Source: Bacteroidota bacterium (GTDB lineage: Bacteria > Bacteroidota > Bacteroidia > Cytophagales > Hymenobacteraceae). Taken from it: a stretch of 18,078 nt of DNA. Below the pieces are notes generated by a model. The model saw only the letters and a list, made by a program, of their open reading frames with translations, ran no database searches and was not told the DNA's origin. This document shows positions 1-6,425 of this stretch, in pieces (the first letter of the stretch is position 1; each line of letters opens with the position of its first letter). The translations under genes and the position numbers were made by a program. The stretch spans positions 1-18,078 of the forward strand of contig JAFADQ010000393.1 of the NCBI GenBank assembly GCA_023424725.1. The letters run 5' to 3'.

Positions 1-763
1 TTAAAGAAGGGTCCAGCTCAAGCATTTCCTGAATAGCGAATTGGGTATTTAGGTATTTAGAAGCGTAATCTTTGGCCGGATAATGAATATAAAGGCAAGT
101 ACCTTCTTTTATTGTATTTACTACGTCTTCGTTCAGATCGCGGGGCAAAGCAGGGCAACCCAGGCTGCGGCCCAGGCGGCCATATTTCTTAATAAAATCT
201 TCGCTTACATAATCGGCGCCGTGCATTACAATAGCCCTATCCATGGCGTTAGAATTATACTCTCCGTCTACACCGCGCAGCTTCATAGAAAGGCCGTGCT
301 TGCCGTAATACAAATCGTCGGTTACATAAAAGCCAAGGCTGCTCATGTACGACTCGTTGGTATTAGAAAAATTGCGGGCAAACTCGTTACCGGTGTTTCT
401 TCCGTGTGCTACCAGGCTGTTAAACAACACCTTTTCATTTTCCAGGTCTAACACCCAAAACCGCTTCTGGTTGCTCGATTTCTCGAAATCTATAACCGTA
501 AGCAACTGCTTGTTAGAAAGTTGCCCCTGTGCTTTTAGATTTAAATAGCCGGTAACCGCTTTGCTGAAAACCGGCAGCGATAAGCCCAGGGCCTCTACTC
601 CCATTTCGGCATACATAATTTCAATTTTCTGATTATAAGCTGTTTGGGCAAGCTGAGGGTCTTCTTCCGGAAGAATAATACTCATACCGGATTCTAAGCC
701 CTGAACAGGCATTACGATGGCTATTGCAATAAAGAAAAAAGAAATTAAGAACGGACGGATCAT
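1..763 (-). CDS. Murein L,D-transpeptidase catalytic domain family protein (YkuD_2 type), 3' end outside window
   Basis: An uninterrupted minus-strand frame of 254 codons runs from an ATG at 763 past the left edge, so the stop codon is not visible. Residues 1-22 form a signal peptide (MIRPFLISFFFIAIAIVM, then PVQG), so the product is exported to the periplasm or envelope. The C-terminal half carries the YkuD_2 signature: His181 in VMHGADYVS and Cys203 in GRSLGCPALP, the expected catalytic His and Cys of an L,D-transpeptidase. Characterised L,D-transpeptidases with this fold make or exchange 3-3 peptidoglycan cross-links or attach envelope proteins; the exact reaction of YkuD_2 members is less clear. 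YkuD_2 proteins are usually about 230-260 residues, so little should be missing. No convincing promoter was found in 764-900 on this strand. Confidence 0.9.
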   Translation of the reverse strand, partial: MIRPFLISFFFIAIAIVMPVQGLESGMSIILPEEDPQLAQTAYNQKIEIMYAEMGVEALGLSLPVFSKAVTGYLNLKAQGQLSNKQLLTVIDFEKSSNQKRFWVLDLENEKVLFNSLVAHGRNTGNEFARNFSNTNESYMSSLGFYVTDDLYYGKHGLSMKLRGVDGEYNSNAMDRAIVMHGADYVSEDFIKKYGRLGRSLGCPALPRDLNEDVVNTIKEGTCLYIHYPAKDYASKYLNTQFAIQEMLELDPSL

Positions 764-810
764 GCAGGTTAGGTTTAAGCTATAAAGTTAAGGTAAAAGA
801 AAGATTATGG

Positions 811-818
811 TAATTTTG
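811..818 (+). promoter_or_regulatory. Possible -7 promoter element (TAATTTTG) for the small lipoprotein
   Basis: TAATTTTG matches the Bacteroidota -7 consensus TAnnTTTG. No TTG-type -33 box is seen about 19 nt upstream, and the leader to the ATG at 928 would be about 105 nt. Weak candidate. Confidence 0.25.
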
Positions 819-927
819 CAACAGGAGTATTTATTAAAAATGTTCCCAGCTTTATAAATATACGGAATCTTTTTGAGAAATCCAAATTAATTCCCTCATT
901 TTCCTGCACTTACTATAAAACCAGACC

Positions 928-1326
928 ATGATTTTTACCTCCTTACGCACTATAAAACGGGCCTTGCAGCTTAGTATCGTGGTAGCGGCAATATCTTGCG
1001 GCGAACCTCGCCAAATTTCGGGCTTCGATAGCCAAACCTGGAAAGACGACCGGCACGGCTGCCAGGGCAAACGCGCCCAGATCTGGCAACAATTTAGTGC
1101 CGGCAAAGGCCAGCTAATGGGCTACAGCGAAAACGACCTGAAATTTTTATTAGGCAAAGCCGAAAAAAGCGAACTAATGGAGCGCGGCCAGAAACTTTAT
1201 TTTTACGACATTTCCGGATCTGATAAATGCGGCAAACAAGCCGCCGATCAGCAACCTTTACAACTGTTGGTAAGAGTAAACTCGCTAAACAAAGTAAGCG
1301 AAGTGCAGGCTATAAAGCCCCGGTAA
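928..1326 (+). CDS. Small lipoprotein, possibly BamE/SmpA-like fold
   Basis: This 132-residue protein begins with a lipoprotein signal: a basic N-terminus (RTIKR), a hydrophobic stretch and a lipobox ending AISC, with Cys24 as the predicted lipidated residue. The mature part is small and polar. The segment GYSENDLKFLLGKAEKSEL (about residues 65-83) resembles the helix-plus-turn 'GM(s/t)...v..lLGkP' element of BamE/SmpA-type domains, followed by a strand-like LYFYDIS; this resemblance is by eye and only suggestive. Cys44, Cys99 and possibly the exposed pair could form a disulfide in the periplasm. It converges with the gene at 1432-2010 and shares no obvious operon. Specific function unknown; lipoprotein status is the firm part. 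Confidence 0.7.
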   Translation: MIFTSLRTIKRALQLSIVVAAISCGEPRQISGFDSQTWKDDRHGCQGKRAQIWQQFSAGKGQLMGYSENDLKFLLGKAEKSELMERGQKLYFYDISGSDKCGKQAADQQPLQLLVRVNSLNKVSEVQAIKPR

Positions 1327-1364
1327 GTAAATGCTGCGAAGGCCAAAAATGTGGCAAAAGCAGC

Positions 1365-1404
1365 AAAAAAAACCAAAAAAGGACCGTTATTGCTAACGGC
1401 CCTT
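1365..1404 (-). terminator. Intrinsic terminator of the minus-strand repeat-tail gene
   Basis: An 11-bp stem (1379-1389 with 1394-1404, loop 1390-1393) is followed on the minus strand by U6-GG-U8 (1380 down to 1365). The one imperfect pair is G-U when read as minus-strand RNA but A-C as plus-strand RNA, and the U tract lies only on the minus side. It therefore serves the gene ending at 1432, not the lipoprotein gene. Confidence 0.85.
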
Positions 1405-1431
1405 CTGTAAAGAATAGTACTCCCCAGAAAA

Positions 1432-2010
1432 TTAGTCTCTCGATTTAATCTTCACCTTATCATCTTCCACTTTGATCTTCCTATTCTTGTCTTCCATTTT
1501 CAGTTTATCGTCGGTAATCTTTACTTTAGAATTATCGCGCGAGTCCTGATACTTGTACTTGTCTTTTTCGTTCTTGATCTTAACGTTGTCCGTTTTCACC
1601 TTCGATTCGCCGTCTTCCGATTTTATTTTCACATCGTCGGTCTTAATTTTCATCTCGGTGCCTTCCTGTGTCATCTGGTTTGGGTTACGTCCTTCCTGGC
1701 TCAGATACATTTCAAACTGATCGGGACGTAAAACAGAGCGGTATTCTGCATCCAGCTCGGCATTCAGAGCTGCTCTTTTCTGATCCATCATCTGCGGATC
1801 GTTGCGGTACACCTGCTCCATATCGCGCATTCGGTCGTGCTTAAGCTGGTTTAGCTGGCGTACTTTAAGGTACTGCGCCTCGTTAAGCTGCAAATCGTTA
1901 TACATCTGGCGGCTTGCCTCTGTAACGTTAAAAGTTTCTGACGTCTTGGTCTGTGCAAAGGTGAAAGTTGAACCTGCAGAGATGAGTATTGCTAAGAATA
2001 TCTTTTTCAT
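1432..2010 (-). CDS. Exported protein with Spy/CpxP-like helical region and Lys/Asp-rich repeat tail
   Basis: The protein is 192 residues from the ATG at 2010. That start is chosen over an in-frame ATG at 2058 because it puts a clean signal peptide first (MKKIFLAILISAGSTFTFAQ). Residues about 25-100 are helical and charged (LQLNEAQYLKVRQLNQL, then DQKRAALNAELDAEYRSVL, then RPDQFEMYL), the pattern of Spy/CpxP-like or LTXXQ periplasmic proteins, which have roles in envelope stress or metal tolerance; no LTXXQ motif is seen, so the family match is tentative. Residues about 118-192 are an irregular tandem repeat built on short alternating K-hydrophobic-K strands ending in acidic pairs (MKIKTDD, VKIKSED, VKIKNEK, KIKVEDD, VKIKSRD). 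A terminator follows at 1404-1365. Upstream are two 10-bp direct repeats. Function unknown. Confidence 0.8.
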   Translation of the reverse strand: MKKIFLAILISAGSTFTFAQTKTSETFNVTEASRQMYNDLQLNEAQYLKVRQLNQLKHDRMRDMEQVYRNDPQMMDQKRAALNAELDAEYRSVLRPDQFEMYLSQEGRNPNQMTQEGTEMKIKTDDVKIKSEDGESKVKTDNVKIKNEKDKYKYQDSRDNSKVKITDDKLKMEDKNRKIKVEDDKVKIKSRD

Positions 2011-2051
2011 AATTTTAATTTTTAAAGTGTGATAAAAACGATTTTTTAATC

Positions 2052-2099
2052 GTTGCATTTGATACCTTTTACGATTTTAAAAAATGCTTGTTGCATTTG
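2052..2099. repeat. 10-bp direct repeat pair upstream of the repeat-tail gene
   Basis: GTTGCATTTG occurs at 2052-2061 and again at 2090-2099, 38 bp apart start to start. The copies lie 42-51 and 80-89 bp upstream of the ATG at 2010 on the minus strand. The spacing (between 3.5 and 4 helical turns) and location fit an operator pair, but no regulator is known. Chance occurrence in A/T-rich DNA is possible. Confidence 0.4.
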
Positions 2100-2147
2100 G
2101 CTAATAAATTTATATCAGAATATATAAATCATGCCTCTGCAAAAAAC

Positions 2148-2229
2148 AGCAAGCACCCCTCAAAATCAAGCATTTACACCATATTTAGTAGCAATTACAT
2201 AATAGAAATGCTTGCTCTTATTTTTTTTT
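2148..2229 (+). terminator. Orphan terminator-like structure with two alternative stems
   Basis: Two mutually exclusive pairings share one 3' arm. CAAGCATTT (2167-2175) pairs with AAATGCTTG (2206-2214), 9 bp with a 30-nt loop. AGCAAGCA (2148-2155) pairs with TGCTTGCT (2209-2216), 8 bp. Both are followed by TTA and nine T residues (2218-2229). No plus-strand gene precedes it within 800 bp, so it may end an unrecognised small RNA or have no function. Confidence 0.35.
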
Positions 2230-2512
2230 GATTTCGGTAAATTAATTTTTCATATATTTAAATTTGCGAGAATAAATACAAAACCCCGCGCACTCTATAG
2301 TTGTATAATTCTAACATTTGCCCCATTTTGCTATAAAAGGGTGCATAAGATTTAGATTTTCCTTTAGGTTGCGGCAGCACATTATTTGCCCCTTGCAGCT
2401 ATCCGGGTTTGGTTCACATATTATATAAGTGTGTTTTTTACCTTAATAAAAAGAAAGCCAACGCGCCGGCCGGTTTATATATCAAAATGCCCTACTATTC
2501 GTATAGCAAATT

Positions 2513-2743
2513 ATGAAGACAGCACATTACAACCCCAGTAAGCTCGAAATCGAATTCGCGAAAGCCATAGTGGCGCTAAAGCCCGAACTGGAAAAACACC
2601 TTAATGGCGTTCAGGTAATAGATGTTCAACCGGATTATACTTCTGATAACCCTTATGTGGTAATAAGAACAGAAGATGCCGACGGCGACCACCACGAATT
2701 GGTTATGCAGGTAATACAAAGGCCCGATGGTTATGTAAAATAA
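2513..2743 (+). CDS. Small acidic hypothetical protein (76 aa)
   Basis: An ATG-started 76-residue frame ends four bases before a strong intrinsic terminator, which supports it as a real monocistronic gene. There is no signal peptide or membrane segment, so it is cytosolic. The N-terminal half (SKLEIEFAKAIVALKPELEKHL) is predicted amphipathic helix. The second half looks like a small beta sheet (VQVIDVQPD, NPYVVIRTEDADG, HHELVMQVIQRP) with an acidic and histidine-containing turn DADGDHHE. I do not recognise the family. The pattern of helix plus three strands is compatible with a small alpha/beta protein. Function unknown. Confidence 0.7.
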   Translation: MKTAHYNPSKLEIEFAKAIVALKPELEKHLNGVQVIDVQPDYTSDNPYVVIRTEDADGDHHELVMQVIQRPDGYVK

Positions 2744-2744
2744 G

Positions 2745-2777
2745 AAAAGCCGGCACATAATGCCGGCTTCTTTTTTT
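2745..2777 (+). terminator. Intrinsic terminator after the 76-aa gene
   Basis: GCCGGCA (2749-2755) and TGCCGGC (2761-2767) form a perfect 7-bp G/C-rich stem around the loop CATAA, extendable by two A-T pairs, followed by TTCTTTTTTT. Confidence 0.92.
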
Positions 2778-2830
2778 GCCTTGTGTTTGCCTTGGGGCAG
2801 ATGTTTTTTTGGCCTTTACAGGTTTTAAAA

Positions 2831-3280
2831 TTAATCTACAGTTTTTTGCAGCACTTTTAATCGGCTTACAGATTGGCGCATGGCCTCGTAATGCTTCATC
2901 AGCATTGCTTTTGTCATAGGCGGCAGGTTTTCGGCAAGCGCGTGCTCATACTGGTCCATGGCGGCCTCATCGCCTTGCCGGCATTCTTGTATAATAGCGT
3001 TGGCGTCTTTTTTAGACAGCACATCGGTAAGGTTTTGCCAGCCGCGCTTTACATTTTGCACAATGCCATCTGCAGCAACCGGCGCGCCGCAATACTTAAT
3101 AATTTCGTCTATCAGCTCGTTGGCGTAGCGGCCGCGCTGCTCAGAATAATCAGAGAGTAGTTTAGAAATAATAGAACTCGATACATGTTCCGATGCGGCT
3201 TTGTATCCGTGCTGGCTGTCGTAACAAGTTCTGAGCATCCGGTTCAGGATCTCAGTCATGGTTTCGTTAGATATATTCAT
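2831..3280 (-). CDS. PA2169-family four-helix-bundle protein (DUF2383)
   Basis: The 149-residue protein is all-helical by inspection, with no signal peptide. Family-typical segments appear in order: an N-terminal helix ending CYDSQHGYKAASEHV, then LSDYSEQRGRYANELIDEI, then GIVQNVKRGWQNLTDVLSKKD, and a last helix with HALAENLPPMTKAMLMKHYEAM. This is the pattern of the PA2169-like ferritin-fold DUF2383 proteins, which are about 145-150 residues long. Members are widespread in Bacteroidota and Proteobacteria and often linked to general stress, but a biochemical role is not established. Glu and His residues that could bind metal are scattered along the helices; I cannot verify a di-iron site. It is monocistronic, converging with the 76-aa gene. 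Confidence 0.88.
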   Translation of the reverse strand: MNISNETMTEILNRMLRTCYDSQHGYKAASEHVSSSIISKLLSDYSEQRGRYANELIDEIIKYCGAPVAADGIVQNVKRGWQNLTDVLSKKDANAIIQECRQGDEAAMDQYEHALAENLPPMTKAMLMKHYEAMRQSVSRLKVLQKTVD

Positions 3281-3488
3281 TGCTTTTTTATTTCAGGTTT
3301 TTTAATCTTTACATTCAAAAATCCCTATACTGACTTTTAGGCGTTAAGGTTAAGCGTTACCTCTAATTTTTACGGGCTATTAAATTTATAGCAACCTGCC
3401 AGGGCCAAAAAACGGTGCACCGCAGCCTAAAACAATAGTTTAAGCGCCGCGCAATGGCCCCGGCCCCAAAAGCCCGCGCAATATTTCG

Positions 3489-3496
3489 TATCTTTG
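3489..3496 (+). promoter_or_regulatory. Bacteroidota-type -7 element upstream of the ABC-F gene
   Basis: TATCTTTG is a full match to TAnnTTTG, placing the transcription start near 3501-3503 and giving a leader of roughly 22 nt before the ATG at 3525. The -33 region (3462-3470) is G/C-rich and lacks TTG, so the promoter may be weak or activator-dependent. Confidence 0.6.
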
Positions 3497-3524
3497 CGGT
3501 TTATTTATAATTAGTTAGTAATCA

Positions 3525-5150
3525 ATGATAAGCACAAGCAATGTTAGCCTGCGCTATGGCAAGAGGGTTTTGTTTGAAGATGTGAACGTGAAGTTCGTTC
3601 CGGGCAATTGCTACGGCCTTATAGGTGCAAACGGAGCAGGAAAATCTACTTTTCTTAAAATACTTTCGGGCGAAATAGACCCGCAAACCGGTTCGGTGGT
3701 TATTACACCAGGCGAACGACTGGCGGTATTACGCCAAAACCACTTCGAGTACGACGAGTTTGAAGCGCTGGAAACAGTAATAATGGGCCACAAAAAGCTG
3801 TGGAGCATTCGCAAAGAGAAAGACGAGATCTATATGAAAGAAGATTTCTCTGAAGCCGACGGAATACGGGCATCGGAACTGGAAGCCGAATTTGCCGACA
3901 TGAACGGCTGGAACTCGGAAGCCGAAGCCGCAGAATTGCTGTCGGGCCTTGGCGTTACCGAAGATTTGCACAACAAGCAACTAAACGAGCTGCCCGAAAG
4001 CTTAAAAGTACGCGTACTACTGGCACAAGCGCTTTTTGGCAACCCCGATATTTTGCTGCTTGATGAGCCCACAAACGGTTTAGATGCCCAATCTATTATT
4101 TGGTTAGAGCATTACCTGGCCGATTTTAAGAACACGGTAATTGTTGTATCGCACGACCGCCACTTTCTGGATGCGGTTTGTACGCACGTTGCCGATCTGG
4201 ACTTTGGCAAAATACAGCTTTACGCCGGTAACTACTCTTTCTGGTACGAATCGAGCCAGCTTGCCCTGAAGCAACGCTCCGACGCAAACAAGAAAACCGA
4301 AGAAAAGCGCAAAGAACTACAGGAGTTTATTGCCCGCTTCAGTGCGAACGCATCAAAATCTAAACAGGCAACATCGCGCCAGAAATTATTGGCCAAGTTA
4401 TCTGTAGACGATATTAAACCATCGTCGCGCCGCTACCCTTATATTAACTTTAAGCCCGAGCGCGAAGCCGGCAACCAGTTGCTGGAAGTAAAAAACCTTT
4501 CTAAATCTGCAGAAGGAACAGTTTTATTTGCCGATGTATCGTTTATGCTCGATAAAGGCGATAAAGTTGCGATTCTGGGAGCCAACGACCGGGTAATCAC
4601 TTCGTTTTTCGATTGCATTATGGGCCTCGAAAAACCAGATACCGGCACATACGAATGGGGCACAACCATTACTCCCTCCTATTTCCGGAAAGATAATGCC
4701 GAGCTTTTCCAGACCGACCTGAACCTGATAGACTGGCTCCGCCAATATTCAGAAGAAAAAGACGAAAGTTTTATTCGCGGATTTCTGGGCCGTATGCTAT
4801 TTTCGGGCGAAGAATCGTTTAAGAAATCGCATGTACTCTCCGGAGGCGAAAAAGTGCGCTGCTATTTATCTAAACTAATGCTGGAATCGGGCAACGTGCT
4901 GGTAATGGACGAGCCAACCCACCACCTCGACCTTGAATCTATTACAGCATTAAACAACTCGTTGCGCGATTTTACCGGCTCGGTACTTTTTGCCTCGCAC
5001 GATATGCAGTTTGTAGATACGGTGGCCAACCGCATTATTGAGCTTACACCAAACGGTATTATAGATAAGCGCATGACCTACGACGAGTACCTTTTTGATG
5101 AAAATGTAAAAGAACAGCGTCAGCAATTATTGGCATCTGTAGTAAAATGA
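3525..5150 (+). CDS. ABC-F family ATPase (YkpA/YbiT-like), ribosome-associated
   Basis: The 541-residue protein has two ABC domains joined by the ABC-F linker and no membrane segments. NBD1: Walker A GANGAGKST (34-42), Walker B ILLLDE (176-181), switch His210. The linker (about 245-310) has RFSANASKSKQATSR, typical of the YbiT/YkpA branch. NBD2: signature LSGGE (438-442), Walker B VLVMDE (458-463), His492. ABC-F proteins bind the ribosomal E site and modulate translation or relieve stalling. Odd points: NBD2 Walker A reads GANDRVITS (352-360), lacking GKS/T, and the NBD1 signature reads LNELPESL (153-160), so only one composite ATP site looks canonical. The gene overlaps the next by 4 bp (ATGA). 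The subfamily call is from memory of homologues; the ABC-F call is firm. Confidence 0.95.
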   Translation: MISTSNVSLRYGKRVLFEDVNVKFVPGNCYGLIGANGAGKSTFLKILSGEIDPQTGSVVITPGERLAVLRQNHFEYDEFEALETVIMGHKKLWSIRKEKDEIYMKEDFSEADGIRASELEAEFADMNGWNSEAEAAELLSGLGVTEDLHNKQLNELPESLKVRVLLAQALFGNPDILLLDEPTNGLDAQSIIWLEHYLADFKNTVIVVSHDRHFLDAVCTHVADLDFGKIQLYAGNYSFWYESSQLALKQRSDANKKTEEKRKELQEFIARFSANASKSKQATSRQKLLAKLSVDDIKPSSRRYPYINFKPEREAGNQLLEVKNLSKSAEGTVLFADVSFMLDKGDKVAILGANDRVITSFFDCIMGLEKPDTGTYEWGTTITPSYFRKDNAELFQTDLNLIDWLRQYSEEKDESFIRGFLGRMLFSGEESFKKSHVLSGGEKVRCYLSKLMLESGNVLVMDEPTHHLDLESITALNNSLRDFTGSVLFASHDMQFVDTVANRIIELTPNGIIDKRMTYDEYLFDENVKEQRQQLLASVVK

Positions 5151-5884
5151 AACTACTAACTTCTTTCCGGACACGTTTTTGTATAAATCAGATTGGCTTT
5201 TGGTCTGCAATGGCGCTGTTTTTAAGCCTTGCAGCCTTTCCGGCACAAGCGCAAACAGATCCTCCGAAGCAACAACTTCCGGCCACGCCCTTGCCCGATA
5301 ATAATAACAGCAACAATAATAACCGGCAAAATCAGCGAATTATTATTACCGAAACAGAAACCGTGCAGCCGGCAAACCGGGAAATAGACAACGGCGGATA
5401 TACGAAAGAAGAAAAAGTAAAAAAAGAAGATAAAATTCCGTTTACGGAGCGATTAACCTATGGCGGCAATTTTGGGCTTCAGTTCGGCGATTGGACCCTT
5501 ATAAATATAAGCCCTATGGTTGGTTATAAGTTTTCGGAGAGGTTTATAGCCGGGCCGGGCGTAATTTATCAGTACCAAAGCTTTAAAGGTTTGGGTAGCT
5601 ATAATATGTATGGCGGTAAGGTTTTTGGCAGAGCAGTGCTTTTCGATAATGTGTTTGCCCATACCGAATACGAATTGCTGAACACGCCAAAGTTTAATTA
5701 CTCTTCAGGCGAAATAGAAAATGGCCGGCTAAATATCAGCTCATTGTTTGTGGGCGGCGGTTACCGGTTCATGATCGGCGATTACTCATCATTAGATGCC
5801 ATGCTTTTATTTAATTTAAACGAATCTATCTATTCTCCTTATGCAAACCCAATTATCAGAATTGGGTTTTCGGGAGGCTGGTGA
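5147..5884 (+). CDS. Outer-membrane beta-barrel family protein, function unknown
   Basis: The 245-residue product starts at an ATG that overlaps the ABC-F stop (ATGA), so translation is probably coupled. An N-terminal signal peptide ends around AQAQ (residue about 36). A low-complexity Asn/Gln/Pro linker (about 38-65) and a charged segment (KEEKVKKEDK) follow. From about residue 104 the sequence alternates in the manner of a small barrel: LTYGGNFGLQFGDWTLINISPMVGY and later strands, ending with an aromatic C-terminal residue (FSGGW), a common barrel end. Eight strands would fit the size of the domain, but this is a guess from length. No specific family is recognised. A terminator follows 27 bases after the stop. 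Confidence 0.8.
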   Translation: MKLLTSFRTRFCINQIGFWSAMALFLSLAAFPAQAQTDPPKQQLPATPLPDNNNSNNNNRQNQRIIITETETVQPANREIDNGGYTKEEKVKKEDKIPFTERLTYGGNFGLQFGDWTLINISPMVGYKFSERFIAGPGVIYQYQSFKGLGSYNMYGGKVFGRAVLFDNVFAHTEYELLNTPKFNYSSGEIENGRLNISSLFVGGGYRFMIGDYSSLDAMLLFNLNESIYSPYANPIIRIGFSGGW

Positions 5885-5910
5885 GGCCAAAAAACTATGC
5901 GCTACAACAG

Positions 5911-5938
5911 AAAAGGCAGCCCTGGGGCTGCCTTTTTT
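5911..5938 (+). terminator. Intrinsic terminator of the ABC-F/barrel operon
   Basis: GGCAGCC (5915-5921) and GGCTGCC (5926-5932) form a 7-bp stem with loop CTGG. AAAA lies before it and TTTTTT after it (5933-5938), so the stem can extend to 11 bp. The flanking A and T tracts mean it could also act for minus-strand transcripts, including that of the gene ending at 5964. Confidence 0.92.
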
Positions 5939-5963
5939 GATATAATTAACGCGTGTAATCCGT

Positions 5964-6119
5964 TTATGCCGCTCTTCGTATTAAGCCAAGAATAATGGCG
6001 ATAACAGCAATAACCAGCAAAATGTGGATGAGGCTACCAACAGCGTCTCCAAAACCCATAAAGCCGATAAGCCAAAGAATGATCAGCACAACTGCAACGA
6101 TATAAAGTAAATTTCCCAT
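5964..6119 (-). CDS. lmo0937-family small membrane protein (51 aa)
   Basis: This minus-strand ATG frame (6119 to a TAA at 5964) encodes 51 residues with two hydrophobic segments. The first is LLYIVAVVLIILWLIGFMGF (residues 4-23), then a short polar turn with Gly and His (GDAVGSLIH), then ILLVIAVIAIILGLI (33-47), ending in RRAA. This matches the lmo0937-type small membrane proteins, which read M-x-x-(L)-L-x-(I/V)-A-V-...-W-x-x-G and are frequent in Bacteroidota and other bacteria, often near stress genes. Their role is unknown. The start MGNLLYIVAV and the length of about 50 residues are typical of the family. It lies directly downstream of the convergent terminator at 5911-5938. Confidence 0.85.
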   Translation of the reverse strand: MGNLLYIVAVVLIILWLIGFMGFGDAVGSLIHILLVIAVIAIILGLIRRAA

Positions 6120-6425
6120 TGTAATAATTTGTTGTTTAGTGGAACATGATTTCTGAATAATTGCTTTCCGTTATTAGAATAAAGCAAAGCAGAATATTAT
6201 TCAGTTTGGGATTTGTACGGCTATAGAAAATAAAAGATATATATTATTTTAATTTTATTATATTTTAATACCGCTAATTAATTTATAAGCTCCTCATTTT
6301 GTGGCACTAACAATACTAAATACCCGGATAATTTAAGTCGCAAATTTTACAACAACTTTAAAACCATTAGATTTGTTGACTATAAAAACCGACTAATTAT
6401 TTGTATTACATTTTTTGAAACATTC
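6120..6425. other. Divergent intergenic region (306 bp), no gene
   Basis: A strongly A/T-rich stretch between the divergent 51-aa gene (start 6119, -) and the dehydrogenase (start 6426, +). Apart from the promoter candidate for the dehydrogenase at 6372-6403, no conserved-looking element was found. No frame of useful length is present, and no clear promoter for the minus gene was seen. Confidence 0.5.
6372..6403 (+). promoter_or_regulatory. Candidate promoter of the 3-hydroxybutyryl-CoA dehydrogenase gene
   Basis: TTTG at 6372-6375 is followed after 20 nt by ATTATTTG (6396-6403), which fits a TTTG-N19/20-TAnnTTTG promoter except that the first two bases of the -7 element are AT rather than TA. 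The leader would be about 17 nt. Confidence 0.4.

Larger units (their letters stand above)
2011..2512. other. Non-coding gap of 502 bp with repeats; no gene supported
   Basis: This A/T-rich stretch separates the divergent genes at 2010 (-) and 2513 (+). It holds two direct repeats near the minus gene, a terminator-like inverted repeat ending in a T9 run at 2221-2229, and several loose promoter-like sequences on the plus strand: TAAATTTG at 2259-2266, and TTTTG (2326-2330) with TAGATTTT (2353-2360) at a 22-nt spacing. Only a 23-codon ATG frame (2131-2202) is present, with no support as a gene. A small RNA cannot be excluded. Confidence 0.5.

Noticed and set aside
83..451. 122-codon plus-strand open frame
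   Set aside because: It lies opposite the L,D-transpeptidase gene, which has a signal peptide and intact His/Cys catalytic motifs. The plus frame has no recognisable domain.
2011..2058. N-terminal extension of the repeat-tail protein to the ATG at 2058
   Set aside because: It would bury the signal peptide behind 16 residues; MKKIFLAIL at 2010 is the natural start.
2131..2202. 23-codon ATG frame inside the non-coding gap
   Set aside because: No ribosome-binding evidence or recognisable sequence, and it overlaps the inverted-repeat arms; chance is sufficient.
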